From NCBI RefSeq assembly GCF_003347635.1, contig NZ_QDFY01000013.1:32594-96593 (forward strand): a stretch of DNA of 64,000 nucleotides, read 5' to 3'. The position numbers and the translations under genes were made by a program. Shown here one piece after another: positions 45,161 to 52,884 of this stretch. The DNA comes from Sphingosinicella terrae (GTDB lineage Bacteria; Pseudomonadota; Alphaproteobacteria; Sphingomonadales; Sphingomonadaceae). The notes below the pieces were generated by a model. The model was not told the origin of the DNA. It searched no databases and saw only the letters and a program-made list of their open reading frames with translations. How positions within the stretch are numbered: position 1 is the stretch's first letter; each line of letters starts with the position of its first letter.

Positions 45161-45859
45161 TTATTCGAGCTGGATTCGTCGTCCGCCCCGCTCGATCTCG
45201 AACCGGGTGCGGTCTGAGTGCGCCATCTGCCAGGCGAGCTCGAGCATTCGCTCCTCGTCGAAGGCGCTGCCGTTGACGCCGAGGATGACGTCGCCGGGCC
45301 GGAGGCCGGCGCGCTCGAGCGCGGGCATCGGCACGCTGGGCCTCACGACATAGCCGGCCGTCCGATCGCCGGCGCGGCGGGGCGCCAGCCCGATTCGATA
45401 GGCGATCGTGTCCTCGCGCAGCGCGGCGTCGGAATCGTTCGATGGGGAAACGGCGCTGGCGGCCGGCGCTACGATCGGCTGCGCAGCACCGTCGAAGCCT
45501 AGTCTCAGCTCGGCCCCGGCCGCGGCGAGGACGACATGGCTCTGCTCGATCCGGGCGACGCGAAGACCCGGCCGAATCTCGCGGCCGATCGCGAAGAAGG
45601 ACTGGCGGCCACGGGAATCGCCGATGATCGCACCGCGCCCCAGCAGGCCGTGCAGCCTGAGGCCGTCGGCGGTCGGCGCCGGCGCCGGCGTCGCCGCCGG
45701 CAACGGAGCCGGGGGAAGCGGCTGGGGCGGTGGTGGTGGTGCGACCGGCGGCCCTTCGATGCCCGCTTCATTCCAGCGGATCAGCGCCAGCGCCGCGGCC
45801 CCGGCGAGGAGAAGGCCGCCGGCGGCGGCGCGCGCCGGGAGGCGGTCAAGCGACTTCAT
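45161..45859 (-). CDS. gspC: General secretion pathway protein C (GspC)-like, orphan
   Basis: A 232-residue inner-membrane protein: short cytoplasmic start, one membrane segment (AAAGGLLLAGAAALALIRW), a Pro-rich linker (about 37-60), a homology region (LHGLLGRGAIIGDSRGRQSFFAIGREIRPGLRVARIEQSHVVLAAAG) and a C-terminal PDZ domain (VPMPALERAGLRPGDVILGVNGSAFDEE). This order defines GspC of the type II secretion system, which links inner-membrane platform and outer-membrane secretin. No other gsp gene is present in the window. It overlaps the upstream phoB-like gene by 14 bases. Confidence 0.85.
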   Translation of the reverse strand: MKSLDRLPARAAAGGLLLAGAAALALIRWNEAGIEGPPVAPPPPPQPLPPAPLPAATPAPAPTADGLRLHGLLGRGAIIGDSRGRQSFFAIGREIRPGLRVARIEQSHVVLAAAGAELRLGFDGAAQPIVAPAASAVSPSNDSDAALREDTIAYRIGLAPRRAGDRTAGYVVRPSVPMPALERAGLRPGDVILGVNGSAFDEERMLELAWQMAHSDRTRFEIERGGRRIQLE

Positions 45860-46538
45860 CGTCGAGGGCGTAGCCGGCCTGGCGGACGGTGCGGATCAGC
45901 TCCGGCCGGCCATTCGCACCGAGGGCCTGGCGCAGACGGCGGACGTGGACATCGACGGTGCGGACCTCGATCTCCTTGTCGCGACCCCAGACGAGATCGA
46001 GCAGCCGCTCGCGCGAGAAGACGCGGCGGGGATTTTCCATGAGCTGGCGCAGCAGCCGGAATTCGGTCGGTCCGAGCGGCACGTTGCGGCCGCTGCGGCG
46101 GACGCGGTGGCGCGCCAAGTCCATCTCGAGATCGGCGAAGCGTAGCTCTTCGGCCGCCGGCGCGCCGCGCGAGCGGCGCATCACCGCCCCGATCCGGGCA
46201 ATCAGCTCGCGCGGGCTGAACGGCTTGGTGACATAATCGTCGGCGCCGGTCTCGAGCCCGCAGATCCGATCGCCTTCCTCGTCGCGACCGGTGATCATGA
46301 TGATCGGCACGCCGGCCGTGCCCGGCGTGCGCCGCAGCCGGCGGCAGACCTCGATCCCGGAAATGCCTTCGATCATCCAGTCGAGCAGGATCACGTCGGG
46401 AGGCGATTCCTTGGCGAGCATGAGCGCCTCTTCTCCGTCCGGCGTCTGGGCGACTTCGAAAGCCTCGCGCTCGAGATGCCAGCGCAGCAGCTCGATGAGG
46501 CCGGGATCGTCTTCGACGAGCAGCAATCGGGGCTTCAT
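45846..46538 (-). CDS. PhoB-like response regulator, second copy (phoB2)
   Basis: A 230-residue OmpR/PhoB-family regulator. Receiver: E9-D10-D11, phospho-acceptor D53 in LLDWMIEGISG, ITGRDEEGD and KPFSPRELIAR. Winged-helix DNA-binding domain (about 130-228; LGPTEFRLLRQLMENPRRVFSRERLLDLVW, VDVHVRRLRQALG). It is very similar to the PhoB encoded at 63202-63903 (same DWMIEG, TGADDYVTKPFSPRELIAR, and LGPTEFRLLR blocks). The gspC ATG lies within its last codons. A ribosome site GGAGTGGGAGG precedes it. Preceded by three tandem Pho-box units. Confidence 0.9.
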   Translation of the reverse strand: MKPRLLLVEDDPGLIELLRWHLEREAFEVAQTPDGEEALMLAKESPPDVILLDWMIEGISGIEVCRRLRRTPGTAGVPIIMITGRDEEGDRICGLETGADDYVTKPFSPRELIARIGAVMRRSRGAPAAEELRFADLEMDLARHRVRRSGRNVPLGPTEFRLLRQLMENPRRVFSRERLLDLVWGRDKEIEVRTVDVHVRRLRQALGANGRPELIRTVRQAGYALDDEVA

Positions 46539-46619
46539 GCCACCTCCCACTCCTGTTCGCGGCCCGTGCAGGGCCCGCTTTGTCAGCGTTCCCGGTAGCG
46601 CCGGGATGGAGAAGGATCG

Positions 46620-46648
46620 GTGACGGGCCGGTGACACTTTGATGACCA
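46620..46648 (-). promoter_or_regulatory. Triple PhoB box before phoB2-gspC
   Basis: On the minus strand TGGTCAT (46648-46642), GTGTCAC (46637-46631) and CCGTCAC (46626-46620) follow each other at exactly 11-base steps, the spacing of PhoB-binding direct repeats (consensus CTGTCAT). Orientation and distance to the phoB2 start (about 80 bases) fit. A small hairpin (TCCCGG/CCGGGA, 46590-46606) lies in the leader. Confidence 0.7.
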
Positions 46649-46686
46649 TGCTGTGCCGCACCATTTCGACATTTCCGGAATAGTCG

Positions 46687-46729
46687 TTGACAAGTGATCC
46701 GACTTCTAATATTTCCAGAATCATGGAAA
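46687..46729 (+). promoter_or_regulatory. arsR promoter and operator
   Basis: TTGACA (46687-46692) is a perfect -35 box; the nearest -10 (TAATAT, 46707-46712) is only 14 bases away. Immediately after lies TTTCC-N8-GGAAA (46712-46729), an inverted repeat overlapping the arsR start, and TTCCGGAA (46673-46680) lies just upstream. These fit self-repression by ArsR. The short spacer is odd and may make the promoter depend on DNA shape or use another -10. Confidence 0.5.
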
Positions 46730-47076
46730 CGTCGGATATGATGAGCAGCGATGGGGCGGTGTCGGCGTTGGCGGCGCTTGCCCAGGGACATCGGCTCGCG
46801 GTGTACCGGCTGCTCGTCCAGGCCGGACCGGCGGGCCTGCCGGCGGGCGCGATCGCGGAGGCGCTCGGTCTGCCGAACAGCTCCCTGTCCTTCCACCTGG
46901 GGCAGCTCAATCAGGCCGGCCTGGTCCACCAGGAGCGGCAGGGCCGGTCGCTCGTCTACTCCGCCGACTATGGCGCGATGAACGCCCTTGTCGGCTATCT
47001 GATGGAGAATTGCTGCCGCGGGAGCGAATCCTGCGCACCTGCCGGCGGCTGCGCATCCGAACCCGCCTCTGCCTGA
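46723..47076 (+). CDS. arsR: ArsR-family arsenite-responsive repressor
   Basis: A 117-residue winged-helix repressor (LAALAQGHRLAVYRLLVQAG, LGLPNSSLSFHLGQLNQAGLVHQERQGRSLVYSADY). The usual ELCVCDL metal site in the recognition helix is absent. Instead ENCCRGSESC near the C-terminus has a CC-x5-C spacing like the As(III) site described for Acidithiobacillus ferrooxidans ArsR. Start is uncertain: ATG at 46723, 46738 or 46741. First gene of arsR-arsI-arsC-acr3. Confidence 0.9.
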   Translation: METSDMMSSDGAVSALAALAQGHRLAVYRLLVQAGPAGLPAGAIAEALGLPNSSLSFHLGQLNQAGLVHQERQGRSLVYSADYGAMNALVGYLMENCCRGSESCAPAGGCASEPASA

Positions 47077-47087
47077 AAGGAACGTCC

Positions 47088-47564
47088 ATGAAGCGCCTGC
47101 ACGTCCATGTCGGGGTGAACGACCTCGAGGAATCGATCCGTTTCTACTCCGTCCTCTTCGCTGCCGAGCCTGCCGTGGTGAAGCCCGATTACGCCAAGTG
47201 GATGCTCGAGGATCCGCGGGTCAATTTCGCCATCTCGGCCGGCAATCATGCAGCGACAGGCATCGAGCATCTCGGCATCCAGGTCGAAGAGCCGGCGGAG
47301 CTCGCCGAAGTCTATGGGCGGCTCGAGAGCGCTGGACGTCCGGTGCTCGAGGAAGGCGCGACGACCTGCTGCTATGCCAAGTCCGAGAAGAGCTGGATCG
47401 CCGATCCCCAGGGCGTGGTCTGGGAGACCTTCCTGACCACTGGGGAGGCGACCGTCTATGGCGACAGTCCGGAGCTGACCGCGATCTCCGCCCAGGCCGG
47501 CACGACCGCCTGCTGCGCACCGGATCTGCCGGCGGCGCCGGCGAAGACCGCCTGCTGCGGCTGA
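47088..47564 (+). CDS. arsI: ArsI/CadI-type glyoxalase-fold protein (C-As lyase candidate)
   Basis: A 158-residue vicinal-oxygen-chelate protein (LHVHVGVNDLEESIRFYSVLFAAEPAVVKPDYAKWMLEDPRVNFAIS; GIEHLGIQVE; AKSEKSWIADPQGVVWETF). The vicinal cysteines in GATTCCYAKSEK match the organoarsenical-binding pair of ArsI, which splits the carbon-arsenic bond of methylarsenite. The tail carries two more Cys-Cys pairs (TACC and TACCG). Metal ligands: His in HVHV, HLGIQ and Glu in WETF. An alternative name, cadmium-inducible CadI, belongs to the same family. Second gene of the arsenic operon. Confidence 0.85.
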   Translation: MKRLHVHVGVNDLEESIRFYSVLFAAEPAVVKPDYAKWMLEDPRVNFAISAGNHAATGIEHLGIQVEEPAELAEVYGRLESAGRPVLEEGATTCCYAKSEKSWIADPQGVVWETFLTTGEATVYGDSPELTAISAQAGTTACCAPDLPAAPAKTACCG

Positions 47565-47568
47565 TCCG

Positions 47569-48102
47569 ATGACCGATCGGATCTACAACGTCCTCTTCCT
47601 GTGCACGGGCAACTCGGCGCGGTCGATCCTGGCCGAGGCGCTGCTGAACCGAATGGGCGAAGGTCGCTTCCGCGCCTGGTCGGCCGGCTCCTTTCCCAAG
47701 GGAGAGGTTCATCCGGAGGCGCTGCGGCTGCTCTCGCGCCTCGGCTTCGACACGACGGATCTGGCTTCGAAGAGCTGGGACGCGTTCGCCGAGCCGGACG
47801 CACCCGAGTTCCACTTCATCTTCACCGTCTGCGACGACGCGGCGGGCGAAACCTGTCCGATCTGGCCAGGCCATCCGATGGCCGCCCATTGGGGCATCGA
47901 GGATCCCGCTCGCGCCGTTCCCGGCGACCAGCCCGAGGCATTCCAGCTGGCTTTCAACTATCTGCGGCGTCGCATCTCCCTGTTTCTGGCATTGCCGATC
48001 GAAAGCCTGGACCGGATGACGATGCGTCGCCGTCTCGTCGACATCGGCGCGCGATCGGAAGGCGGGTCGGCAGTCGCCGCCGCGGCGACCGACGAATTCT
48101 GA
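47569..48102 (+). CDS. arsC: Arsenate reductase, low-molecular-weight tyrosine phosphatase fold
   Basis: A 177-residue ArsC. The phosphatase-type loop is C12-T-G-N-S-A-R-S19 after NVLFL, and further cysteines are in FTVCDDAAGETCPIWPG, used in the disulfide relay that couples the enzyme to thioredoxin. It reduces arsenate to arsenite, which Acr3 then exports. Longer than the 130-residue S. aureus type by a C-terminal helix. Starts 4 bases after arsI. Confidence 0.9.
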   Translation: MTDRIYNVLFLCTGNSARSILAEALLNRMGEGRFRAWSAGSFPKGEVHPEALRLLSRLGFDTTDLASKSWDAFAEPDAPEFHFIFTVCDDAAGETCPIWPGHPMAAHWGIEDPARAVPGDQPEAFQLAFNYLRRRISLFLALPIESLDRMTMRRRLVDIGARSEGGSAVAAAATDEF

Positions 48103-48120
48103 GAGGGGCGCGTCACCGCC

Positions 48121-49185
48121 ATGGCCGCCCGATCCGATACCGTTGATACGCGTCCCGGCCTGTCGGGCTTCGAGCGCTTCCTTTCGGTCTGGGTGGCGCT
48201 CTGCATCGCCGCCGGGATCGCGCTCGGCCACGCCTTTCCCGGCCTGTTCGCCTCCATCGCCTCGGCGGAGCTGGCCCGCGTGAACCTGCCTGTCGCCTTG
48301 CTCGTCTGGCTGATGATCATCCCGATGCTGCTCAAGATCGACTTTGCCGCCCTCGGTTCGGTGAGGCAGCATTGGAAAGGGGTCGGCGTGACCCTGTTCA
48401 TCAACTGGGCGGTCAAGCCCTTCTCGATGGCCGCGCTAGCCACCGTCTTCGTCGCCTGGCTGTTCGCGCCGCTGCTGCCGACCGACGAGATCCCCTCCTA
48501 CATTGCCGGGCTCATCCTGCTCGCGGCCGCGCCCTGCACGGCAATGGTCTTCGTCTGGTCCAATCTTTGCGAAGGCGAGCCCAATTACACGCTCAGCCAG
48601 GTGGCGCTCAACGACGTGATCATGATCTTCGCCTTCGCCCCGATCGTCGGGCTCCTGCTCGGCGTGGCGTCGATCACGGTTCCCTGGGACACGCTTCTTC
48701 TCTCGGTCGTCCTCTACATCGTCATCCCGGTGATCTTCGCCCAGATCCTGCGCCGATCGAGCCTGGCCCGCGGCGGACAGCCCGCGCTCGACCGGCTGAT
48801 GCAGCGGCTCGGCCCGGTGTCGCTGATCTCGCTCCTCACCACCCTGGTGCTGCTCTTCGGTTTCCAGGGAGAGGCGATCCTCGCGCAGCCGCTCGTCATC
48901 CTGCTCCTGGCGGTGCCGATCCTCTTCCAGGTCTATCTCAATGCCGGGCTGGCCTATTGGCTCAGCCGCCGGTTCGGCGTCGCCTGGTGCGTGGCCGCCC
49001 CCGCCGCGCTGATCGGGGCATCCAACTTCTTCGAGCTCGCCGTGGCGGCGGCGATCTCCCTGTTCGGGATCCAGTCGGGTGCGGCGCTGGCGACCGTGGT
49101 CGGCGTCCTCGTCGAGGTGCCGGTGATGCTCTCCGTGGTCGCCATCGCGAAGCGCACGCGCGGCTGGTACGAAAAGGCCGCCTGA
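48121..49185 (+). CDS. acr3: Arsenite efflux permease Acr3
   Basis: A 354-residue membrane protein with about ten hydrophobic segments. The ACR3 signature AAPCTAMVFVWSNLCEGEPNYTLSQVALND is complete (conserved Cys and Glu), as are LLVWLMIIPMLLKIDF and NFFELAVAAAISLFG. It expels arsenite and sometimes antimonite. Last gene of the operon, followed by a 7-bp hairpin. Confidence 0.95.
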   Translation: MAARSDTVDTRPGLSGFERFLSVWVALCIAAGIALGHAFPGLFASIASAELARVNLPVALLVWLMIIPMLLKIDFAALGSVRQHWKGVGVTLFINWAVKPFSMAALATVFVAWLFAPLLPTDEIPSYIAGLILLAAAPCTAMVFVWSNLCEGEPNYTLSQVALNDVIMIFAFAPIVGLLLGVASITVPWDTLLLSVVLYIVIPVIFAQILRRSSLARGGQPALDRLMQRLGPVSLISLLTTLVLLFGFQGEAILAQPLVILLLAVPILFQVYLNAGLAYWLSRRFGVAWCVAAPAALIGASNFFELAVAAAISLFGIQSGAALATVVGVLVEVPVMLSVVAIAKRTRGWYEKAA

Positions 49186-49194
49186 CGCCCGCGC

Positions 49195-49212
49195 GGTCCG
49201 AATAATCGGACC
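49195..49212. terminator. Short hairpin after acr3
   Basis: GGTCCGA (49195-49201) and TCGGACC (49206-49212) are exact complements around ATAA, directly after acr3 and directly abutting the Pho box. No T-run. Confidence 0.45.
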
Positions 49213-49230
49213 CTGTCATCGTTCTGTCTC
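49213..49230 (+). promoter_or_regulatory. PhoB box before the CBS-chemoreceptor gene
   Basis: CTGTCAT (49213-49219, perfect) and CTGTCTC (49224-49230) are direct repeats at 11-base spacing, on the strand of the following gene and 56 bases before its start. A third unit (ACCTAAC) at 49235 is weak. This is the closest match to the PhoB consensus in the window together with the pstS box. Confidence 0.75.
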
Positions 49231-49286
49231 CGAAACCTAACCGCCGATTTACCAACGCCGGCTAGCTGGCGCCCCGGGAGGCGACC

Positions 49287-50618
49287 GTGCTCAGACATTT
49301 TCTCGAAGACGAGCCGGTGACCGGGGCGGGAGACGTCGGCAAGGCCGGGCTCGACCGACTCGTCACCGACCGGACATGGATTTCCGCCGACGCGGCGCTC
49401 ACCCGCGCCATCGAGATATTCCAGGCCCATCCGGGCTTGCGGCTGCTGCCGGCGATCGACAACGCCGGTCGGCCAACGGGTGCGATCTACGAGCAGGACA
49501 TCCAGCGGATCCTCTTCAATCCGTTCGGCTACGCCCTGCTCAAGAATCCGAGCTTCGGCGGCGACCTTGCCCGACATGTCCGGCCCTGTCCGGCGGCGGA
49601 AGCCGACGAGTCCGTCGGTGCCCTGCTGGCGCTTCGCGCGGCGCATGCAGGCGATTTCGAGGGGGTCATCGTGACCCGCGGCGGGCGCTTCGTCGGCGTG
49701 ATCAGCAGCCAGGTCCTGCTCCGCCTCGCCGCGGAACGGGACGCCGAGGTCGCCCGGCTGCGGGCCGAAAGCTACGAGCGGGTCGCCGCGGCGAGCGCCG
49801 ACTTCAGCGGCGAAGCATCGCGCATGGCCGGCGACCTGCGTCAGCTATCCGACGAGCTGGCCGCGACGTCGGCGAGCGTGGCGGCACGAGCCTCGGAGAA
49901 CGCGCAGCATTCGGCGATGGTGGCCAACGCGGCCGCGCAGGCCGCCGCGAACATGGTGGAGATCGGACAGAATGCCAACGCCGTGGCCGGCACCTTCCAG
50001 CGGATCGAGGCGAAGACCCGCGAAGTCAGGCTATCGGCGAGCGCAGCGGTCGCGCTGATCGCGCAAGGGACCGCGCATATGGAGGCGCTCACCGTCTCGG
50101 CCGACGAGATCGGCCAGGTGAGCGAGCTGATCGATGGAATCGCGCGCCGGACGGCGATGCTGGCCATGAACGCCACGATCGAGGCGGCGCGGGCCGGGGA
50201 GGTCGGCCGCGGCTTCGCGGTGGTCGCGGCGGAGGTGAAGAATCTCGCTGCCCAGACGCGGACCGCCGCTTCGGGCATCTCCGGTCGCGTGGCGAGCATC
50301 ACCCATGCCGTGCGGCACGTGTCGACGGGGCGGGCCGGCATCGAGGGAGCCGCGCGATCGGTGGAGGAGATGACCGTAGCCGTGTTCGAGGAGATAAGCG
50401 GGCAGCGATACGGGATCGAACTGATCGCGACCAATGTCGGGGAGGCCGGTGCGGCCGCTGCCCATATCGGCGAGCGGGCGGTGGACATCCAGCGATCGGC
50501 CGCTTGCGCCGTCGAGACGACCGAGTTCATGGATCAACTCGCGTCTGCTGTCGCGGGCCAGGGCGAGGCGATGCAGCGGCGGGTGCTCGATTTCATCGAG
50601 ACGGTGCGGGAAGCCTAA
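49287..50618 (+). CDS. Soluble methyl-accepting chemotaxis-like protein with two CBS domains
   Basis: A 443-residue protein starting at GTG (GGGAGG upstream). Residues about 18-150 form two CBS-like units ([84 protein letters not shown]) linked by [22 protein letters not shown]. The rest is a chemoreceptor signalling helix bundle with the hairpin tip [44 protein letters not shown]. No membrane segment or HAMP domain is seen, so it is cytoplasmic. It would pass a nucleotide or similar signal sensed by CBS units to a CheA kinase. Monocistronic behind a PhoB box. Confidence 0.85.
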   Translation: MLRHFLEDEPVTGAGDVGKAGLDRLVTDRTWISADAALTRAIEIFQAHPGLRLLPAIDNAGRPTGAIYEQDIQRILFNPFGYALLKNPSFGGDLARHVRPCPAAEADESVGALLALRAAHAGDFEGVIVTRGGRFVGVISSQVLLRLAAERDAEVARLRAESYERVAAASADFSGEASRMAGDLRQLSDELAATSASVAARASENAQHSAMVANAAAQAAANMVEIGQNANAVAGTFQRIEAKTREVRLSASAAVALIAQGTAHMEALTVSADEIGQVSELIDGIARRTAMLAMNATIEAARAGEVGRGFAVVAAEVKNLAAQTRTAASGISGRVASITHAVRHVSTGRAGIEGAARSVEEMTVAVFEEISGQRYGIELIATNVGEAGAAAAHIGERAVDIQRSAACAVETTEFMDQLASAVAGQGEAMQRRVLDFIETVREA

Positions 50619-50666
50619 GGGTTTTCCCCGCGCGCGAGGAGCGCCTTTTCCCACCCGCGATTCGAA

Positions 50667-50673
50667 CTGTCAC
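50667..50673 (+). promoter_or_regulatory. PhoB half-site before plcP
   Basis: CTGTCAC matches six of seven consensus bases on the gene's strand, 47 bases before the start at 50721. The following unit (TCCGGCG) does not match. Weak evidence on its own. Confidence 0.3.
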
Positions 50674-50720
50674 AATTTCCGGCGACAAGGCGTCCCTGAC
50701 CGATGGCGGGAGGGCAGCCG

Positions 50721-51593
50721 ATGGATCAGAACCAATCCAAGCCGGACAGTATCGGCGCGTTCGGCATGCGCCAGTCGAAAGCGGGCCCTGGTCTCAGCCC
50801 GTCCGGAAGCCCGAGGCGGCGCTACCGCACGATCTGGATCTCCGATGTCCATCTCGGCACGCGCGGCTGCAACGCCCGGCTGCTGATCGACTTCCTCGAC
50901 CATGTCGATTCCGACACGCTCTACCTGGTCGGCGACATCATCGACGGCTGGCGGATGAAGAAGCGCTTCTATTGGCCCGAGCCGCACAATGCGATCCTGC
51001 GACGGGTCATGAAGCGGGCCAAGCGCGGCACGCGCGTCGTCTACGTGCCGGGCAATCATGACGAGATGTTCCGCCAGTTCACGGGGATGAGCTTCGGCGG
51101 GGTGGAGATAAGGCGCCGGGCTATCCACGTCGCCGCCGACGGGCGCCGGCTGCTCGTCCTGCACGGCGACGAGTTCGACGCGGTCATGCTCGCGCATCGC
51201 TGGCTCGCCTTCCTCGGCGACACCGCCTACACCCTGCTGCTCAAGCTCAACGTCATCGTCAACGGCGTCCGGCGAAAGCTCGGCCTGCCCTATTGGTCGC
51301 TGTCCAAGCACGCCAAGCACAAGGTCAAGAACGCGGTCGAGTTCATCTCGCGCTTCGAGGAGACCGTCGCCCGCGAAGCCGCCCGTCTCGGAGTCGACGG
51401 CGTCGTCTGCGGTCATATCCACACCGCCGAGACGCGCCGCTTCGGCGATGTCCTCTATTACAATGACGGAGACTGGGTCGAAGGCTGCACGGCCCTGGTC
51501 GAGCATCGCGACGGCAGGATGGAGATCCTCCATTGGGCGGAGGAGGTCGCCGCCCGCGAGCACGCGAGCGCGGCGGCGCGGGCGGCCGCGTGA
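50721..51593 (+). CDS. plcP: PlcP-type metallophosphoesterase (phospholipase C, lipid remodelling)
   Basis: A 290-residue calcineurin-fold phosphoesterase with all metal motifs: ISD42VH44LGTRGC, GD72IIDGW, GN112H113DE, H148GDEFD and GH232IH234. ATG at 50721 is preferred over 50703 because GGGAGGGCAGCCG lies before it. The form RTIWISDVHLGTRGC...DTLYLVGDIIDGW...KVKNAVEFISRFEE...CTALVEH matches PlcP (S. meliloti), which cuts phospholipids to diacylglycerol when phosphate is short. It is often annotated as UDP-2,3-diacylglucosamine diphosphatase (LpxH), the alternative call. The next gene, a GT4 glycosyltransferase, overlaps its stop, just as plcP-agt do. Confidence 0.8.
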   Translation: MDQNQSKPDSIGAFGMRQSKAGPGLSPSGSPRRRYRTIWISDVHLGTRGCNARLLIDFLDHVDSDTLYLVGDIIDGWRMKKRFYWPEPHNAILRRVMKRAKRGTRVVYVPGNHDEMFRQFTGMSFGGVEIRRRAIHVAADGRRLLVLHGDEFDAVMLAHRWLAFLGDTAYTLLLKLNVIVNGVRRKLGLPYWSLSKHAKHKVKNAVEFISRFEETVAREAARLGVDGVVCGHIHTAETRRFGDVLYYNDGDWVEGCTALVEHRDGRMEILHWAEEVAAREHASAAARAAA

Positions 51594-52666
51594 TGCGGGT
51601 GCTCATCGTCACCGACGCCTGGGCGCCGCAGGTGAACGGCGTCGTCCGCACGCTCCTGGCGACGCGGCGCGAGCTGGAGCGGCGCGGGCACGAGGTCGCC
51701 ATCATCTCGCCCGATCTGTTCCGATCGGTCGCCTGCCCGACCTATCCCGAGATCAGGCTGGCGCTGGTCGGACATCGGAGCATCGCGGGCAGGATCGCAG
51801 CATTCGCGCCGGATTCGATCCACATCGCGACGGAAGGCCCGCTCGGCCTGGCGGCGCGCCGGGCCTGCCTCGACCGGGGCTGGCGCTTCACCACCGCCTA
51901 TCACACGCAGTTCCCTGATTATGTCGCGCGGCGGACCGGCCTGCCGGCCGGCTGGTTCTGGCGCTACATGAAATGGTTCCACCGGCCGTCGCAGGCGATC
52001 CTGGTGGCGACGCCGACAGTCGCCGGGCAATTGGCGAGCCATGGGCTAAGGCAGACCCGGCCCTGGGGACGCGGCGTCGACCTTGGCGGCTTCAACCCCG
52101 AGGCGGCGCCGCACCCCGCCTTCCAATCGCTGCCGAGGCCGATCCAGCTCTATGTCGGGCGGATCGCCGTGGAGAAGAATATCGGGGCCTTTCTCGCCAC
52201 GCGCCGTCCCGGATCGAAGGTCGTCGTCGGCGGAGGACCCGCACTCGAGAGGCTTCGCCGCGATCATCCGGAAACGTGCTTCCTCGGGCCGCTCTCGGGC
52301 TCCGAGCTCGCCTCTGCCTACGCTTCGGCGGACGTTTTCGTCTTTCCCAGCCGGACCGACACGTTCGGCCTGGTGATGATCGAGGCGATGGCGTGCGGCA
52401 CGCCGGTGGCCGCCTTTCCGGTCCCTGGTCCGCTCGACGTGCTCGATGCCGGGAGCGGGGCGATGGACGAGACTCTGGATCGGGCGATCGACGGTGCGCT
52501 CAAGCTCGATCGCGCGCGTTGCGCGGCGCGGGCCCGGGCGTTCAGCTGGGCGGAGAGCGCGCGCCAGTTCGAAGCGGCGCTGGTGCCGCTGCAGGGCGCC
52601 GCCGCTGCTGGGCCGGTTCTCGAGCGCCTTCAGCTGCGCGAGAGCGGGATCGCGCCACTCGGCTGA
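51593..52666 (+). CDS. GT4 glycosyltransferase, Agt-like (glycolipid synthesis)
   Basis: A 357-residue GT-B glycosyltransferase. N-terminal domain: VLIVTDAWAPQVNGVVRTL and TTAYHTQFPDYVARR. C-terminal domain: LYVGRIAVEKNIGAFL, VVVGGGPALERL, and the donor-site block FVFPSRTDTFGLVMIEAMACGTPVAAFPVPGPLDV (E-x7-E form). In Agrobacterium the equivalent Agt follows plcP and glycosylates diacylglycerol under phosphate stress, replacing phospholipids. Its ATG shares one base with the plcP stop. A wider reading as an ordinary mannosyl- or glucosyltransferase cannot be excluded. Confidence 0.8.
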   Translation: MRVLIVTDAWAPQVNGVVRTLLATRRELERRGHEVAIISPDLFRSVACPTYPEIRLALVGHRSIAGRIAAFAPDSIHIATEGPLGLAARRACLDRGWRFTTAYHTQFPDYVARRTGLPAGWFWRYMKWFHRPSQAILVATPTVAGQLASHGLRQTRPWGRGVDLGGFNPEAAPHPAFQSLPRPIQLYVGRIAVEKNIGAFLATRRPGSKVVVGGGPALERLRRDHPETCFLGPLSGSELASAYASADVFVFPSRTDTFGLVMIEAMACGTPVAAFPVPGPLDVLDAGSGAMDETLDRAIDGALKLDRARCAARARAFSWAESARQFEAALVPLQGAAAAGPVLERLQLRESGIAPLG

Positions 52667-52785
52667 GGCACGTTGCCGGCGATCCGCTCGAGCAGAAGAT
52701 CCCGCAGTGCGAACAGCAGACATGCCAGGATCGCGGCGAGCAGGATCGCCAGGCTCAGCGTGCCAAGGATGAATTCGCGCGCCAT
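52630..52785 (-). CDS. Small single-pass membrane protein, 51 residues, antisense to the glycosyltransferase end
   Basis: ATG at 52785 with CCGGAGGGAGAAACG just upstream. The product has one hydrophobic segment (ILGTLSLAILLAAILACLLF) and a short charged tail (LRDLLLERIAGNV). Its last 37 bases overlap the 3' end of the glycosyltransferase on the other strand. Good ribosome site, membrane-like content and a clean stop support it. It lies in the same direction as the TPR gene (start 53268). No family is recognised. Confidence 0.55.
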   Translation of the reverse strand: MAREFILGTLSLAILLAAILACLLFALRDLLLERIAGNVPQPSGAIPLSRS

Positions 52786-52884
52786 CGTTTCTCCCTCCGG
52801 CACGGGGCCGAGAGAAGGGATAGCGGCCTTCTGTGTCGTTTTCGCTTCAGCCCGGCGCGTGGGGCCGGAGCCCCCGGCCGGAAC

